Shown: positions 52,819 through 63,361, numbered from the stretch's first letter. The stretch: DNA of 64,000 nt from an uncultured Erythrobacteraceae bacterium (GCA_946482075.1 CAMLQG010000005.1:1-64000); one strand, 5' to 3'. Numbers and translations: made by a program. Notes: a model not told the origin generated them from the sequence alone.

Positions 52819-54399
52819 ATGAAACGCCTGACCGTCACCATATTGAGCGCGGCCTGTGCCGTGATGCCGGCGGGCGTGTTGCCCTCCACTGCGGCACACG
52901 CGCAATCCGTCGCCAAGCCGAGCTCGATCGTCGACATTTCGATCGGCCGCGGCAAGCTCGTGACCGTGCCGTCCGCGATGACCGACGTGTTCGTCGCGAA
53001 CGAAACCATCGCCGACGTGCAGGTCAAATCGACGCGCCAGCTTTACGTTTTCGGCAAGGCCGGCGGTGAAACCACTGTCTATGCCAGCAACGGCCGCGGC
53101 GATGTGGTGTGGTCCGCCAATATCCGGGTAGGTTCGAACATCGAGAGCGTCGACCAGATGCTCACGCTCGCCATGCCCGAAGCCCAGATCAACGTCGCGA
53201 CGATGAGCAACAACACCGTGCTGCTCACCGGCACGGTCGCCGCGCCCGAAGATGCCGCCGAGGCCGAGCGCCTCGTCGCCGCCTATATGGGCGAAGGGAC
53301 CAACGTGATCAGCCGCCTGCGCATGGCGACGCCGCTGCAGGTCAACCTGCAGGTCCGTATCGCCGAAGTCAGCCGCTCGCTGGTGCGCACGCTCGGCTTC
53401 AATCTCACGACGATCGACGGCACCAGCGGTTTCAGGTTCGGCATTGGGCGGGGCCGAGCCATGACCCCTAACCAGGAGTGGAGCCCAGCTGGGCCGATTG
53501 CGGTGGGCCAAGGCGCCGGACAAGTGTCGACTGTTTTTCCCGACGGCACGACAATCGCCGGACCCGCCATAAGCCCCCCTGGGGGCGCCACCTCGATCGC
53601 AGGCATGGGCCGGTTGCTCGGCCTCAACATCCTTGGCGCGCTGGATGCCGGCGAGACGATGGGCCTTGTCACGACGCTTTCACAGCCGAATCTGACCGCG
53701 CTCTCGGGCGAAACCGCCGACTTCCTGGCCGGTGGCGAATTCCCGATCCCGCTCAGCCAGGGCCTGGGTTCGACCTCGATCGAATACAAGAAATTCGGCG
53801 TCAGCCTGGCCTATACGCCGACGGTCCTGGCCAATGGCCGGATTTCCATCCGCGTGCGGCCGGAAGTTTCCGAGCTTTCGAGCCAGGGTGCCATCACGCT
53901 GCAGAATTTCCAGATTCCCGCACTCACCGTGCGCCGCGCGGAAACGACCGTGGAGCTCGGTTCCGGCCAGAGCTTCATGATCGCGGGCCTGCTCAGTAAC
54001 AACTCCCAGAACACGATCGACAAGACGCCTGGGGCTGGCGACCTGCCGGTGCTCGGCGCGCTGTTCCGCTCGAAGGACTTTCGCAAGGGCCAGACCGAGC
54101 TCGTGATCGTGGTCACGCCTTATCTGGTGAAGCCGGTGAACGATGGCGACATCAAGCTGCCGACCGATGGCTTCCGTACCGCCACCGAGTTCGAGCAGAC
54201 CATCGGCAACATGGACTCCAAGGGCATTAGCGGCGCCACGCGCCCGCGTCCGACGCTGGCTCCGACCGAGCCGGCCGCGCCCAAGGTCGGTGCGGCCGAT
54301 AGCGCCGACAGTTCGAAGGAAGACGGCAAACCGCGCAAGAAGCGCAAGGCGGAACACCGCGCTGAAGCGGCTCCGACCCCTGGCTTCAGCTTCAAGTGA
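52819..54399 (+). CDS. cpaC: Tad pilus secretin CpaC (RcpA)
   Basis: Outer-membrane secretin pore of the Tad pilus. From ATG 52819 the product has 526 residues with a signal peptide (MKRLTVTILSAACAVMPAGV...AHAQ), an N-domain with VPSAMTDVFVANETIADVQVKS, a BON-like part (VLLTGTVAAPEDAAEAERL), and the secretin core with TALSGETADFLAGGEFPIPL and VELGSGQSFMIAGLLSN. An in-frame ATG at 52744 that overlaps the cpaB stop as ATGA would add 25 residues before the signal peptide; coupling favours it, the signal peptide favours 52819. Confidence 0.93.
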   Translation: MKRLTVTILSAACAVMPAGVLPSTAAHAQSVAKPSSIVDISIGRGKLVTVPSAMTDVFVANETIADVQVKSTRQLYVFGKAGGETTVYASNGRGDVVWSANIRVGSNIESVDQMLTLAMPEAQINVATMSNNTVLLTGTVAAPEDAAEAERLVAAYMGEGTNVISRLRMATPLQVNLQVRIAEVSRSLVRTLGFNLTTIDGTSGFRFGIGRGRAMTPNQEWSPAGPIAVGQGAGQVSTVFPDGTTIAGPAISPPGGATSIAGMGRLLGLNILGALDAGETMGLVTTLSQPNLTALSGETADFLAGGEFPIPLSQGLGSTSIEYKKFGVSLAYTPTVLANGRISIRVRPEVSELSSQGAITLQNFQIPALTVRRAETTVELGSGQSFMIAGLLSNNSQNTIDKTPGAGDLPVLGALFRSKDFRKGQTELVIVVTPYLVKPVNDGDIKLPTDGFRTATEFEQTIGNMDSKGISGATRPRPTLAPTEPAAPKVGAADSADSSKEDGKPRKKRKAEHRAEAAPTPGFSFK

Positions 54400-54413
54400 G
54401 AAAGGTGATCAAG

Positions 54414-55070
54414 ATGCGAAATTCCATGAAGAAGCCGGTCGCAGCTGCCATCGCCATCTCGCTGGGCCTGTCCCTCGCAGGATGCATGGGCAAGACTTCC
54501 GGTGAAAACCGCTCGCTCGACAGCGTCAATCAGCCGGTAGTCGAACGGAACAATTTTTCGATCGATCTGGTGACGGGGGCCGGCGGCCTGTCCGTTCCGG
54601 AACAGCGGCGGCTGGCCGATTGGTTCGAAGCGATGGACGTTCGCTATGGCGACAAGATCTTCATCGACGATCCGCTCGGCAACGGCGCGACCCGCGATGC
54701 GGTCGCCGCGATCGCAGGGCGCTACGGCCTTCTGGTCAATCTCGGCGCGCCGGTAACCGCAGGCTATGTCGAAGCGGGTACGACGCGCATCGTCATCACG
54801 CGGACTTCCGCACATGTCCCCGGCTGCCCCGACTGGTCCGATACGTTCGCATCCAATCTGGGGAACAAGACCAGCTCGGGCTTCGGCTGCGCGGTGAACG
54901 GCAACCTTGCCGCGATGGTCGCGGATCCCGAGCACCTCATCAAGGGCGCAACCGGGACGGGTGAAACGGTGGTCATGAGCTCCACCAAGGCGATCGACAC
55001 TTATCGCAAGAGCGAGCCGACCGGCACGAAGGGCCTGACGGCCAACAACACGCAGAAGGCGACCCAGTAA
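54414..55070 (+). CDS. cpaD: Pilus assembly lipoprotein CpaD
   Basis: A 218-residue outer-membrane lipoprotein that aids secretin assembly. The signal MKKPVAAAIAISLGLSLAGC carries the lipobox (about residue 24 from the ATG at 54414), followed by the CpaD domain with LSVPEQRRLADWFEAMDVRYGD and the cysteine-containing HVPGCPDWSDTFASNLGNKT. GAGAAAGGTGA precedes the ATG. The stop overlaps the cpaE ATG (TAATG). Confidence 0.93.
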   Translation: MRNSMKKPVAAAIAISLGLSLAGCMGKTSGENRSLDSVNQPVVERNNFSIDLVTGAGGLSVPEQRRLADWFEAMDVRYGDKIFIDDPLGNGATRDAVAAIAGRYGLLVNLGAPVTAGYVEAGTTRIVITRTSAHVPGCPDWSDTFASNLGNKTSSGFGCAVNGNLAAMVADPEHLIKGATGTGETVVMSSTKAIDTYRKSEPTGTKGLTANNTQKATQ

Positions 55071-56362
55071 TGAACGCACCATGGAAGCCCGGCGCGACCG
55101 GCAATCGTGATCCCTTCGCGGCCTTCGTCTGCGACGATCCTTCGCTGGACATTCTCCGTCCGGTCGTCGTGGAGCTCGGCTGGCAGCCTGAGAAGTGCCA
55201 CAAGGGCGGCCTGCGCAACGCCGTCCAGTCCCTGTCGGTCAGCGCCAGTCCGAACATCCTGCTGGTCGACCTGTCGGAAAGCGGCGATCCGCTGAACGAC
55301 ATCAACTCGCTGGCGGAAGTCTGCGAACCCGGCACGGTGGTGATCGCCGTCGGCCAGGTCAACGACGTGCGCCTCTATCGCGATCTCCTGGCGAGCGGGA
55401 TTCACGACTATCTGCTGAAGCCTCTTTCCGCGGGTCAGCTGCGTGACGCTCTGACGCAGGCCCAGCATGTCTTCTCGTCGCCCAAGAACGCCGAGAACGG
55501 CTCCGCGCGCAAGCACGTTTCGACGGCGGTGATCGGGACCCGTGGCGGCGTCGGCGCTTCCACGCTGGCGACTTCGCTCGCCTGGCTGTTCAGCACCGAC
55601 AATTCCCTGCCGACCGCGCTGCTCGATCTAGACGTGCATTTCGGCACCGGCGCGCTGGCGCTTGACCTCGAACCGGGCCGCGGCCTGACCGACGCGATCG
55701 ACAATCCGGGCCGCATCGACGGGCTGTTCATCGAGCGCGCCATGGTGCGCGCAAACGAGAATCTCGCGATCCTCTCGGCCGAAGCGCCGATGAACTCGCC
55801 GCTGATGACCGACGGCGCGGCCTTCCTCCAGCTGGAGGAAGAATTCCGCCATGCCTTCGATATGACGGTGATCGACATGCCGCGCAGCATGCTGATCAAC
55901 TTCCCGCATCTGATGAACGATGTGAACGTCGTCATCCTCGCCACCGAAATGACGCTCGCTTCGGCGCGCGATGCGATCCGTATCCTTTCGTGGCTGAAGA
56001 ACAACGTGCCGCAGGCTCATCCGATCGTCGTCGCCAACAAGGTGCAGCCGGGCGGGCAGGAAATCAGCCGGAGCGATTTCGAAGCGTCGATCGAACGCAA
56101 GATCGACTTCCTCGTACCGTTTGACCCGAAAGCCGCGATCAACTCCGCCAAGCTCGGCCAGACCTTCGCCCAGGCGAACCGCGCGAGCAAGGGCACCGCC
56201 GTGATCCGCGAGATCGCCAACACGGTGGTCGGCGCAGCGGATGCCATCGGCACTGTCGAGGCTCCTGCGCGGGCGAAGTCCAAGGCGTCGCTCCTCGGCA
56301 AGCTCGACATCAAGTCGATGCTGCCTCGGAAGGGCAAGGCCGAGAAGGTGCAGGCCGACTGA
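55070..56362 (+). CDS. cpaE: Pilus assembly ATPase-like protein CpaE (TadZ)
   Basis: A 430-residue polar localisation factor for Tad pili. It combines an N-terminal receiver-like domain (about residues 50-140, ILLVDLSESGDPLNDINSLA and DYLLKPLSAGQLRDAL) with a ParA/MinD-like ATPase domain whose Walker A is IGTRGGVGASTLATSLAWLF (missing the deviant lysine in the usual KGGxGKT position). DLDVHFGTGALALDLEPGRG and MPRSMLINFPHLM are also typical. cpaF would normally follow but does not. Confidence 0.94.
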   Translation: MNAPWKPGATGNRDPFAAFVCDDPSLDILRPVVVELGWQPEKCHKGGLRNAVQSLSVSASPNILLVDLSESGDPLNDINSLAEVCEPGTVVIAVGQVNDVRLYRDLLASGIHDYLLKPLSAGQLRDALTQAQHVFSSPKNAENGSARKHVSTAVIGTRGGVGASTLATSLAWLFSTDNSLPTALLDLDVHFGTGALALDLEPGRGLTDAIDNPGRIDGLFIERAMVRANENLAILSAEAPMNSPLMTDGAAFLQLEEEFRHAFDMTVIDMPRSMLINFPHLMNDVNVVILATEMTLASARDAIRILSWLKNNVPQAHPIVVANKVQPGGQEISRSDFEASIERKIDFLVPFDPKAAINSAKLGQTFAQANRASKGTAVIREIANTVVGAADAIGTVEAPARAKSKASLLGKLDIKSMLPRKGKAEKVQAD

Positions 56363-56445
56363 CGATGCGACGGGACGGCAATCCCGCGAAGACGCCGGCC
56401 CGAGTTGCCGCACGGATTGAATGCGAGAATGGATAGGACCGCGAC

Positions 56446-57417
56446 ATGAGCATGATAGAGCCGGTGCTGATTGCCTTCGGGCTGATCGCCATCTCGGTGA
56501 TGTGCTATCTGGCGTTCACCGGTCCGTCCCCCGCCCGGGAATCCGCTCGTCGGCTTCAGGGGCTGCGCGATCGCCATGCGGAAAGCACGCAGGATCGGGT
56601 CGAAGCGCAACTGCGCAAGGCCGTCGCTGCGCGCAAGCCCGCCATGCACAGGATCGCAGGCTCGGACTCGCGCATTGCGGCGCTGGCGCTGCGCCTTCAT
56701 CGCAGTGGCAAGAAATGGACCGTCGCGCAGTATTTCTACGCGTCGCTCGGCATCGCGCTCGGCGTCACGATCCTGCTCTTCCTGAAGACGGGGGCGCTGC
56801 TCTTCTCGCTCGGCTTCGGGGTTCTCGTGGGCACCGGCGTGCCGCATCTGGCGGTCAATCGGCTCATCGACAAGCGCAACAACGCTTTCACCTCAAAATT
56901 CCCCGACGCGATCGAACTTCTAGTGCGCGGCCTGCGCTCCGGCCTCCCGGTGACGGAGACCTTCTCGGTCGTGGGCAGCGAAGTTCCGGGGCCGGTGGGC
57001 GAGGAATTCCGTGCCGTCGTCGATCGCATCAGAGTCGGCCGGTCCATGGAGGAGGCGCTGCAGGAAACCGCCGATCGCCTCAACACGCCCGAATTCAGCT
57101 TTTTCTGCATCGCTCTCGCCATTCAGCGGGAAACCGGCGGCAACCTCGCCGAAACGCTTTCCAACCTGGCGGACGTGCTGCGCAAGCGCGCGCAGATGAA
57201 GCTCAAGATCAAGGCGATGAGCTCCGAATCCAAGGCTTCGGCCTATATCGTCGGCTCGCTGCCCTTCATCGTCTTCGGCCTCGTGTGGTGGATCAAGCCC
57301 GGCTACATCGGCGAGTTCTTCATCGACGAACGGCTCATGGTGGCCGGTATCGGTGGCCTCGTCTGGATGGGGATCGGCGTGTTCATCATGGCCAAGATGG
57401 TCAGCTTCGAGATCTGA
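56446..57417 (+). CDS. tadB: Tad pilus membrane platform protein TadB
   Basis: Inner-membrane platform protein of the type II secretion F family, 323 residues. N-terminal helix, a cytoplasmic region (SPARESARRLQGLRDRH), the T2SSF domain with FPDAIELLVRGLRSGLPVTE and ETGGNLAETLSNLADVLRKR, and the last helices (IVGSLPFIVFGLVWWIKPGY). Separated from cpaE by only 83 bases. It pairs with TadC. Confidence 0.94.
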   Translation: MSMIEPVLIAFGLIAISVMCYLAFTGPSPARESARRLQGLRDRHAESTQDRVEAQLRKAVAARKPAMHRIAGSDSRIAALALRLHRSGKKWTVAQYFYASLGIALGVTILLFLKTGALLFSLGFGVLVGTGVPHLAVNRLIDKRNNAFTSKFPDAIELLVRGLRSGLPVTETFSVVGSEVPGPVGEEFRAVVDRIRVGRSMEEALQETADRLNTPEFSFFCIALAIQRETGGNLAETLSNLADVLRKRAQMKLKIKAMSSESKASAYIVGSLPFIVFGLVWWIKPGYIGEFFIDERLMVAGIGGLVWMGIGVFIMAKMVSFEI

Positions 57418-57435
57418 GCGGACGGGAACGATATC

Positions 57436-58452
57436 ATGCTGAACACACCTCCCGGCCCCACCATCCTCGGTATCGACGTCATACTGGCTGGCACCGGGCT
57501 GGCGGCGGTTGCCGCCATGGCGGTGATCTTCGCGATCTACACTGCAATCACGGTTCGCGATCCGATGGCCAAGCGCGTCAAGACGCTCAACGAGCGCCGC
57601 GAGGAGCTCAAGGCCGGGATCATCGTCGCCAAGACGAAGAAACGCGTCAGCATCGTCCGCAAGAACGATACGACCGACAAGATGCGCGGCACGCTGGAAC
57701 GCCTCAAGGTGCTCCAGGAAGCCGAGCTGAAGAAGGTTCACCAGAGCCTCGCCCAGGCCGGTATCCGCGACAAGGAATGGGCCGTTGCCGTCATCTTCGG
57801 CCGGATGATCATGCCGATCGTGCTGGGCCTGCTCGCCGTGTTCATGTTCTACTGGTCGGACATGTTTCCCGACTGGGGAACCTGGAAGCGTTTCGCCGGC
57901 TTTGCCGTGCTCGTCATCCTGGGCTACAAATCGCCCGACCTCTTCATCCAGAACATGAAGACCAAGCGCACCGACGCGATCCGCAAGGGCCTGCCGGATG
58001 CGCTCGACCTGCTGGTCATCTGCGCGGAAGCCGGCCTTACCGTGGACGCCTCGTTCAACCGCGTGGCGAAGGAACTGGGTCGCGCCTATCCGGAACTGGG
58101 CGACGAGTTCACGCTGACCTCGATCGAACTGTCCTTCCTCAATGAACGCAAGAAGGCGTTCGACAATCTCGCTTATCGCGTCGATCTCGATTCCGTGCGC
58201 GGCGTGGTGACCACGATGATCCAGACGGAACGCTACGGGACCCCGCTGGCATCGGCGCTGCGCGTGCTGTCGGCCGAATTCCGCAACGAACGCATGATGC
58301 GCGCCGAGGAAAAGGCCGCCCGTCTCCCCGCGATCATGACGGTGCCGCTGATCCTCTTCATCCTGCCGGTGCTGTTCATCGTCATCCTGGGCCCGGCGGC
58401 CTGCTCGATCGCCGATGCCTTCTCCGATGGCGGTCCGGCCCACGGGAAGTAA
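57436..58452 (+). CDS. tadC: Tad pilus membrane platform protein TadC
   Basis: Second T2SSF-type platform protein, 338 residues, with an N-terminal helix (IDVILAGTGLAAVAAMAVIF), the core LPDALDLLVICAEAGLTVDA, ELSFLNERKKAFDNLAYRVD and the end IMTVPLILFILPVLFIVIL. It follows tadB by 18 bases and ends the locus; no tadD, tadE, tadF or tadG follow in the window. Confidence 0.94.
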   Translation: MLNTPPGPTILGIDVILAGTGLAAVAAMAVIFAIYTAITVRDPMAKRVKTLNERREELKAGIIVAKTKKRVSIVRKNDTTDKMRGTLERLKVLQEAELKKVHQSLAQAGIRDKEWAVAVIFGRMIMPIVLGLLAVFMFYWSDMFPDWGTWKRFAGFAVLVILGYKSPDLFIQNMKTKRTDAIRKGLPDALDLLVICAEAGLTVDASFNRVAKELGRAYPELGDEFTLTSIELSFLNERKKAFDNLAYRVDLDSVRGVVTTMIQTERYGTPLASALRVLSAEFRNERMMRAEEKAARLPAIMTVPLILFILPVLFIVILGPAACSIADAFSDGGPAHGK

Positions 58453-58464
58453 AAGCGGTTCGGA

Positions 58465-59334
58465 TCAACCCATCAGCCTGCCCGCCACGGCATCGAGCCG
58501 GGCGGCCAGGCTGCGATCCCACTTGGACGGATGCGTCAGGATAGCACCGTCCAGCGATCGATCGATCGGGCTGGCCTCCCGGCGTTCGGGCAACGCTTCC
58601 GCCAGGTGCAGCAGTGCCTTGCGAGCAAGTGCGGCATTGCTCTGCATCACCGCGACCACGTCGCTCGCTTCCACGCCGGCTTCGCTGTCGCGCCAGCTGT
58701 CATAGTCGGTGACCATGCCGAGCAGCGCATAGGGGAGTTCCGCCTCTCGCGCGAGGCGCGCTTCCGGCATCGCCGTCATCCCGATCACATCCGCCCCCCA
58801 TTGGCGATACATCCGGCTTTCCGCGCGGGTGGAGAATTGCGGGCCTTCCATCGCGAGATAGCAGCCGCCGCGATGGACGTCGGCGCCCGCACCGGCCGCT
58901 GCGTCGGCCGCCAGCGCGGAAAGGCGCGGACAGACGGGATCGGCCAGGCTCACATGAGCGACCAGGCCATTGCCGAAAAAGCTGCCTGCCCGCCCCATCG
59001 TGCGGTCGATGAACTGGTCGGCCGCCACGAAATGGCCAGGAGCCATCTCCTCGCGTAACGATCCGATGGCGGAAATCGCCAGCACATCGGTAACGCCGCA
59101 GCGTTTCAGCACGTCGATATTGGCGCGGTAATTGATGCCCGACGGGGAAAGGACATGCCCTTCCCCATGCCGCGCCAGGAAAGTGAAGCGGACCCCGGCG
59201 AGCGTGCCCAGCGTCACTTCGTCGGACGGCTCGCCGAACGGGCTGTTCACCGCGATCTTCTGCGCATCTTCCAGCCCGACAGCGTCATAGAGGCCGGACC
59301 CCCCGATGACGCCGATATGCCAGGGCCCGTCCAT
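58465..59334 (-). CDS. mtnP: 5'-Methylthioadenosine phosphorylase family enzyme
   Basis: A 289-residue purine nucleoside phosphorylase of the MTA phosphorylase / methylthioinosine phosphorylase subgroup. GVIGGSGLYDAVGL near the N-terminus, FLARHGEGHVLSPSGINYRANI, AISAIGSLREEMAPGHFV and GGCYLAMEGPQFSTRAESRMY are characteristic. ATG 59334 begins MDGPWHIGVIGGSGLYD; a long upstream extension is spurious. It converges with tadC at a 12-base gap. MTA versus MTI cannot be distinguished from what I can see. Confidence 0.92.
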   Translation of the reverse strand: MDGPWHIGVIGGSGLYDAVGLEDAQKIAVNSPFGEPSDEVTLGTLAGVRFTFLARHGEGHVLSPSGINYRANIDVLKRCGVTDVLAISAIGSLREEMAPGHFVAADQFIDRTMGRAGSFFGNGLVAHVSLADPVCPRLSALAADAAAGAGADVHRGGCYLAMEGPQFSTRAESRMYRQWGADVIGMTAMPEARLAREAELPYALLGMVTDYDSWRDSEAGVEASDVVAVMQSNAALARKALLHLAEALPERREASPIDRSLDGAILTHPSKWDRSLAARLDAVAGRLMG

Positions 59335-59366
59335 GGCGGCGCTGATCGCGGTGCGTCCCGGGTTCC

Positions 59367-60557
59367 TCAGAGCACCTCGACGATCGTGACGTTGGCGACG
59401 CCGCCGCCTTCGCACATCGTCTGCAGGCCCCACTTCTTGCCCCGCGCCTTGAGCGAATGGATCAGCGTCGACATCAGCTTCGCACCGGTGCCGCCCAGCG
59501 GATGGCCGAGCGCGATCGCGCCGCCATTGACGTTGAGCTTCTCCGGATTCGCACCGGTGTGCTTCAGCCACGCCATCGGTATCGAGGCAAAGGCCTCGTT
59601 CACTTCGAACAGGTCGATGTCGTCGATCTTCATGCCGGCGCGTTCGAGCGCCCGATCGGTGGCCGGCAGCGGCTCCTCCAGCATCAGCACCGGATCGCCC
59701 GCCGTGACGGTCAGATTATGGATGCGGGCAGACGGCGTGAGGCCGTACTGCTTGAGCGCACGTTCCGACACGATCAGCGCGGCGCTGGCGCCGTCGCACA
59801 TCTGGCTGGACGTCGCAGCGGTCAGCAGGCCGCCTTCGACGAGCAGCTTCACCGCCTTGATCCCTTCGAGGCTGACATCGAAGCGGATGCCTTCATCCAC
59901 CGTGTGCCATTCCTTGCCGTTCGCAGTCTCGATCTCGATCGGAACGATCTCTTCCTTGAAGGCCCCGCCCTGGGTGGCCGCGATCGCCTTCAGGTGGCTG
60001 TTATAGCCGAACTCGTCCATCTGATCCTTGGTGAAGCCGTGCTTCTTGGCGATCGTTTCCGCGCTGTAGAATTGGGAGAAGGCCTTGTTGGGAAGCGATT
60101 CCAGGATCGGATACTTCGCCTGAATGCGCGGCGAGAGATAGTTGCCGAGGCCGGCTTCGCGATGGAAGCGGGCATTGGAGCCCATCGGCACGCGGCTCAT
60201 GCTTTCGACGCCGGCGGCGATCACCACGTCCTGCGTGCCGGACATGACGGCTTGGGCGGCGAACTGGATCGCCTGCTGGGAGGAACCGCACTGGCGGTCG
60301 ATCGTGACGGCCGGCGTCGATTCCGGCAAGCGATCGGAGGCCAGCACCGCGATGCGGCCGACCTGGTTCGACTGCTCGCCGGCCTGGGTGACGCAGCCCA
60401 TGATCACATCGTCGACCGCCGCGGGATCGATGCCCGTGCGATCCACCAGCGCGTCCAGCGTCGCGGCGGCGAGATCCACCGGATGAACCCCCGAAAGCCG
60501 TCCACCGCGGCGGCCGCCGGCGGTCCGGAATGCATCGACGATATAGGCTGTGCTCAT
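59367..60557 (-). CDS. Acetyl-CoA C-acyltransferase (thiolase)
   Basis: A 396-residue thiolase. The nucleophile cysteine is Cys90 in TIDRQCGSSQQAIQFAAQAVM, and the further active-site motifs are VNEAFASIPMAW, NVNGGAIALGHPLGGTGAK (His) and TMCEGGGVANVTIVE (Cys). These assign it to the FadA/AtoB group, either a beta-oxidation or a degradative thiolase. ATG 60557. It lies downstream of the repeat copy 7 and clpB on the same strand but about 200 bases apart. Confidence 0.93.
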   Translation of the reverse strand: MSTAYIVDAFRTAGGRRGGRLSGVHPVDLAAATLDALVDRTGIDPAAVDDVIMGCVTQAGEQSNQVGRIAVLASDRLPESTPAVTIDRQCGSSQQAIQFAAQAVMSGTQDVVIAAGVESMSRVPMGSNARFHREAGLGNYLSPRIQAKYPILESLPNKAFSQFYSAETIAKKHGFTKDQMDEFGYNSHLKAIAATQGGAFKEEIVPIEIETANGKEWHTVDEGIRFDVSLEGIKAVKLLVEGGLLTAATSSQMCDGASAALIVSERALKQYGLTPSARIHNLTVTAGDPVLMLEEPLPATDRALERAGMKIDDIDLFEVNEAFASIPMAWLKHTGANPEKLNVNGGAIALGHPLGGTGAKLMSTLIHSLKARGKKWGLQTMCEGGGVANVTIVEVL

Positions 60558-60652
60558 CGGGAATCTCCTGCGCGTATGGTCTTCTCCGGCACGTAGGAGC
60601 GGGGCCGGGGGCGGTCAAGTGCGGGGCTTTGACGGAAACACCTCTCCCGACC

Positions 60653-60740
60653 CGTTCGCCCTGAGCCTGCCGAAGGGCAGCTTTTCACTTCCTGTCTCGT
60701 CGGAAGGAGTGCGGTCCTTCGACAGGCTCAGGACGAACGG
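60653..60740. repeat. Palindromic repeat copy 7
   Basis: Arms CGTTCGCCCTGAGCCTGCCG and GTCCTTCGACAGGCTCAGGA flank a variable centre. It lies between the clpB stop and the thiolase start on the minus strand. Confidence 0.84.
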
Positions 60741-60752
60741 AGCAAGAGCAAA

Positions 60753-63332
60753 TCACTCCACGCTGATCGCCAACGCTCCCTCGCCTTCGTCGATCCGCAC
60801 CGTCGAACCATCCGGGATCTCGCCGGCCAGCAGCTTCTCGGCCAGAGGGTCCTGGAGGTAGCGCTGCACCGCCCGCTTGAGAGGCCTGGCGCCATAGACC
60901 GGATCATAGCCTACCCGGCCCAGCCAGCGCTTGGCGGCATCGGTCAGATCCAGCGTGATCTTCCGCTCCTTCAGCAGCTTCTGTACCCGGCCCACCTGGA
61001 GTTCCACGATCGGGCCCATGTGATCCTGGCCCAGACGATGGAACAGGATGATCTCGTCCAGCCGGTTCAGGAATTCCGGGCGGAAATGGCTGCGCACCAC
61101 GTCCATCACCTGCGGTTCCACCTTCTCGACATCCTCGCCCTCGTCCAGATTGGCGAGGTACTGGCTGCCGAGATTGGACGTCAGGATGATCAGCGTATTG
61201 CTGAAATCCACCACCCGGCCCTGCCCATCGGTCAGCCGGCCGTCATCGAGCACCTGCAGCAGCACGTTGAACACGTCGGCATGCGCCTTCTCGACCTCGT
61301 CGAAGAGGACCACCTGATAGGGCCGCCGGCGCACCGCTTCCGTCAGCACGCCGCCTTCCTCGTAGCCGACATAGCCCGGAGGCGCGCCGATCAGCCTCGC
61401 GACCGCGTGCTTCTCCATGAACTCGCTCATGTCGATGCGCACCATCGCGCCGTCATCGTCGAACAGGAAGCCGGCGAGCGCCTTGGTCAGCTCGGTCTTG
61501 CCGACGCCCGTGGGACCGAGGAACAGGAAGCTGCCCAGCGGCCGGTTCGGGTCCTGCAGGCCGGCGCGCGCACGGCGCACCGCCTTGGAGACGGCTTCCA
61601 CCGCATCCTTCTGCCCGATCACCCGCTGGCCGATGATCTCCTCCATCTTGAGGAGCTTCTCACGCTCGCCTTCCATCATCCGGTCGACCGGCACGCCGGT
61701 CCAGCGGCTGACGACGGCGGCGATGTCCTCCTCGGTCACTTCCTCGCGCAGCATCGCGTTCTTCGACTGGCTCTGCGCTTCGGCAAGCTGCTTCTCCAGC
61801 TCCGGGATGCGGCCGTAGGACAGCTCGCCCGCGCGGGCGAGATCGCCGCTGCGCTGCGCCTGCTCCAGTTCCACCCTCGCTTGGTCCAGCTCTTCCTTGA
61901 GCTTCGCTTCGGCCGAGATCTTGTCGCGCTCGTTCTGCCAGCGCGTAGTCAGTTCGGAGCTCTGCTGCTCCAGATTGCCGAGCTCCTCCCGCAGGGCCTT
62001 CAAGCGATCCTGCGCGGCATCGTCCTTCTCCTTGGCAAGCGCGGTCTCCTCGATCTTGAGCTGGATGATCTTGCGATCGAGCTTTTCGATCTCCTCGGGC
62101 TTCGATTCCACTTCCATGCGGATGCGGCTCGCAGCCTCGTCCATCAGGTCGATCGCCTTGTCCGGCAGGAAGCGGTCCGCGATATAGCGGTTGCTGAGCG
62201 TGGCGGCGGCCACGATCGCGCCATCGGTGATATTCACCCCGTGATGCAGCTCGTAGCGGTCCTTGAGGCCGCGCAGGATCGAGATCGTGTCCTCCACGGT
62301 CGGCTCGCCCACGAAGACGGGCTGGAACCGCCGCTGGAGCGCCGGGTCCTTCTCGACATATTTCTGGTATTCGTCGAGCGTGGTCGCGCCGATGCAATGC
62401 AGCTCACCGCGCGCAAGCGCAGGCTTGAGCAGGTTGGACGCATCCATCGCGCCTTCGCCCTTCCCCGCGCCGATCAGCGTGTGCATCTCGTCGATGAAGA
62501 GGATGATGTCGCCTTCCGCGCCCTTCACTTCGTCGAGCACCGCTTTCAGCCGTTCTTCGAACTCGCCGCGATATTTCGCGCCCGCGATCAGCGCACCCAT
62601 GTCGAGCGCCATCAGCTTGCGATCCTTGAGGCTGTCGGGCACGTCGCCGTTGGCGATGCGCAGGGCGAGGCCTTCCGCGATCGCGGTCTTGCCCACGCCC
62701 GGCTCGCCGATCAGCGCCGGATTGTTCTTGGTTCGCCGCGCCAGGATCTGGATCGTGCGGCGGATCTCCTCGTCGCGGCCGATGACCGGATCGAGCTTGC
62801 CGTCGCGCGCCACCTGCGTCAGATCGCGGGCATATTTGCCCAGCGCGTCATAGCTTTCCTCGGCGCTGGCGGAATGGGCCGCGCGGCCGCCGGTGGCTTC
62901 CTGAATCGCCGCTTCCAGCGCCTGGACGTTCACATTGGCGGCTTTCAGCGCCTGACCCGCAGGCGTCGTGGTGGCCAGCGCCAGCGCCTGGAGGATGCGC
63001 TGCACGGGCACGAAGCTGTCGCCCGCCTTGGTGGCCAGCTGCTCCGCCTGATCGAGCGCGCGCACGGCGTCATTGTCGAGGCCGGGTGTCTGCTGCGCCC
63101 CGCCGCCCGACACCGCGGGCACTTTCGCCAGAGCGCGATCGAGCTCGTCGCTCGCGATCTTCGCATTGCCGCCCGCACGCTGGATCAGCCCGGCCGCCAT
63201 GCCTTCGCCGTCCTCCAGCAGCGCCTTCAGCACATGCTCCGGCGTGATTCGCTGATGGTTCATCCGGATCGCGATCGTCTGCGCGGATTGCAGGAAACCC
63301 TTGGCCCGGTCGGTAAACTTCTCAAGATTCAT
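60753..63332 (-). CDS. clpB: Protein disaggregase ClpB
   Basis: Hexameric AAA+ chaperone that works with DnaK to rescue aggregated proteins. The 859-residue product contains the N-domain ([35 protein letters not shown]), NBD1 Walker [17 protein letters not shown], the coiled-coil middle domain ([20 protein letters not shown]), NBD2 Walker [15 protein letters not shown], and the C-terminal [23 protein letters not shown] 63332 is chosen with GAGGG upstream over the in-frame ATG at 63347. The heat-shock-like promoter at 63362-63389 lies just upstream. Confidence 0.98.
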   Translation of the reverse strand: MNLEKFTDRAKGFLQSAQTIAIRMNHQRITPEHVLKALLEDGEGMAAGLIQRAGGNAKIASDELDRALAKVPAVSGGGAQQTPGLDNDAVRALDQAEQLATKAGDSFVPVQRILQALALATTTPAGQALKAANVNVQALEAAIQEATGGRAAHSASAEESYDALGKYARDLTQVARDGKLDPVIGRDEEIRRTIQILARRTKNNPALIGEPGVGKTAIAEGLALRIANGDVPDSLKDRKLMALDMGALIAGAKYRGEFEERLKAVLDEVKGAEGDIILFIDEMHTLIGAGKGEGAMDASNLLKPALARGELHCIGATTLDEYQKYVEKDPALQRRFQPVFVGEPTVEDTISILRGLKDRYELHHGVNITDGAIVAAATLSNRYIADRFLPDKAIDLMDEAASRIRMEVESKPEEIEKLDRKIIQLKIEETALAKEKDDAAQDRLKALREELGNLEQQSSELTTRWQNERDKISAEAKLKEELDQARVELEQAQRSGDLARAGELSYGRIPELEKQLAEAQSQSKNAMLREEVTEEDIAAVVSRWTGVPVDRMMEGEREKLLKMEEIIGQRVIGQKDAVEAVSKAVRRARAGLQDPNRPLGSFLFLGPTGVGKTELTKALAGFLFDDDGAMVRIDMSEFMEKHAVARLIGAPPGYVGYEEGGVLTEAVRRRPYQVVLFDEVEKAHADVFNVLLQVLDDGRLTDGQGRVVDFSNTLIILTSNLGSQYLANLDEGEDVEKVEPQVMDVVRSHFRPEFLNRLDEIILFHRLGQDHMGPIVELQVGRVQKLLKERKITLDLTDAAKRWLGRVGYDPVYGARPLKRAVQRYLQDPLAEKLLAGEIPDGSTVRIDEGEGALAISVE

Positions 63333-63361
63333 GGGATCATCCCTCACCTTTCAGGCCCCGG

